Positions 63,473-64,000 of a DNA stretch of 64,000 nt are shown here, piece by piece (position 1 is the stretch's first letter; each line of letters begins with the position of its first letter). The position numbers were made by a program, and so were the translations under genes. The stretch lies in the NCBI RefSeq assembly GCF_004762045.1, contig NZ_SJOM01000007.1:4317609-4381608 (forward strand), read 5' to 3'. The notes beneath the pieces are model-generated. The model had not been told where the DNA came from. It worked only from the letters and a program-made list of their open reading frames with translations, and searched no databases. Source of the DNA: Mycobacterium sp. DL99 (GTDB lineage: Bacteria; Actinomycetota; Actinomycetes; Mycobacteriales; Mycobacteriaceae).

Positions 63473-64000
63473 ATGAGCACAGGCGAGCTCTCGGCCACCC
63501 AGTCGCGCACCCGTGGTGCGATCATCGAGGCCGCCGCCGCAGTCCTAGCTGACGACCGGACCGCGACGTTGCCCGATATCGCGAAGGCGGCCGGGGTCGG
63601 CCGCACCACGGTGCACCGTTACTTTCCCGACCGGGAATGCCTGATCAACGCCACAATTATCGACTCGGTGCAGGTCCTGACCAACGCCGTGGCCGCTGCC
63701 GCGCCTGAGGACGGCTGCGCGATCGAGGCGATGCGGCGCGTCATCAACGCCATGATCTCGGTCGGTAACCGGCTCCTGTTTCTCTTCGACGACCCCACCG
63801 TTATTCGCGGCCTGCCACCCGAGGCGGTGCCCGACAACAGCTATCTCACCAATCTGATCGAACGCGGCCAGGCCGAAGGTGTGTTCGATCCGGAATCGAG
63901 CACACAATGGCTCGAACACGCGCTCTACGGTCTGGTCATGTGGGCCTGCCAGGACTCCAAGAACGGCCTCATGCCACAGCACGCGGCCGCCCCCGCCGTC
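63473..64000 (+). CDS. TetR-family transcriptional regulator (runs off the window end)
   Basis: At least 176 aa, open at the window edge. N-terminal HTH (about 10-57, LPDIAKAAGVGRTTVHRYFPDRECL). Begins 23 bases after mmpL. Local repressor of mmpS-mmpL by position. C-terminal ligand domain incomplete here. Confidence 0.88.
   Translation, partial: MSTGELSATQSRTRGAIIEAAAAVLADDRTATLPDIAKAAGVGRTTVHRYFPDRECLINATIIDSVQVLTNAVAAAAPEDGCAIEAMRRVINAMISVGNRLLFLFDDPTVIRGLPPEAVPDNSYLTNLIERGQAEGVFDPESSTQWLEHALYGLVMWACQDSKNGLMPQHAAAPAV

Overview
The window is high-GC actinobacterial DNA and almost certainly comes from a fast-growing Mycobacterium (Mycolicibacterium). The gene order clpX, clpP2-clpP1, tig, lipP-like, nei2, rpiB, Rv2466c-like, pepN, DUF5130/ctaJ, HNH, glbO, aglA, thioesterase, gdh, ettA, ssb-like, plsB2, plsC-like, WS/DGAT follows the conserved Rv2460c-Rv2484c backbone of M. 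tuberculosis as I recall it. MmpS/MmpL, mycothiol-linked proteins and leaderless starts agree with that assignment. No insertion sequence, prophage, CRISPR array or clear pseudogene was seen.

Layout. 1-4.3 kb: LysR regulator divergent from an FdhF/YdeP-type molybdenum oxidoreductase and fdhD, closed by a 20-bp stem terminator. 4.3-8.8 kb: the proteolysis and chaperone block clpX, clpP2, clpP1, tig. 8.8-9.1 kb: divergent tRNA-Pro(TGG) and tRNA-Gly(TCC). 9.1-15.3 kb: accessory genes around a LipP-like serine hydrolase, including a MerR regulator fused to a BCP/PrxQ-type peroxiredoxin with a MerR-style promoter, and a Na+/H+ antiporter. 15.4-16.6 kb: nei2 and rpiB.

16.7-28.3 kb is an island breaking the rpiB/Rv2466c neighbourhood. 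Two divergent operons leave one promoter region in which a single palindrome covers both -10 boxes. Leftward: GntR regulator, NCS1 cytosine-type permease, cytosine-type deaminase, isopenicillin-N-synthase-like oxygenase. Rightward: polar amino acid type ABC importer, N-acyl-D-amino-acid deacylase, enolase-superfamily dehydratase, KDPG aldolase, KDG-type kinase. The right arm reads as import, deacylation, dehydration, phosphorylation and cleavage of an N-acyl amino sugar acid. N-acetyl-D-glucosaminate is my leading guess.

28.3-52.8 kb is conserved backbone: a thiol reductase with a SigH-like promoter, pepN, two respiratory supercomplex accessory genes, glbO-aglA, a large NAD-dependent glutamate dehydrogenase, ettA, a CopD/CtaG membrane protein, and a translationally coupled plsB2, HAD-plsC, WS/DGAT glycerolipid operon. 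52.9-60 kb: tRNA-Arg(TCT), a universal stress protein, then a GntR-controlled catabolic cluster (MBL hydrolase; acyl-CoA ligase, class II aldolase, amidohydrolase, D-2-hydroxyacid dehydrogenase). It has near-consensus leaderless promoters that share an operator-like motif. 60-64 kb: mmpS-mmpL and the 5' part of a TetR regulator.

All functional names come from reading motifs and family resemblance by eye; no database search was run.
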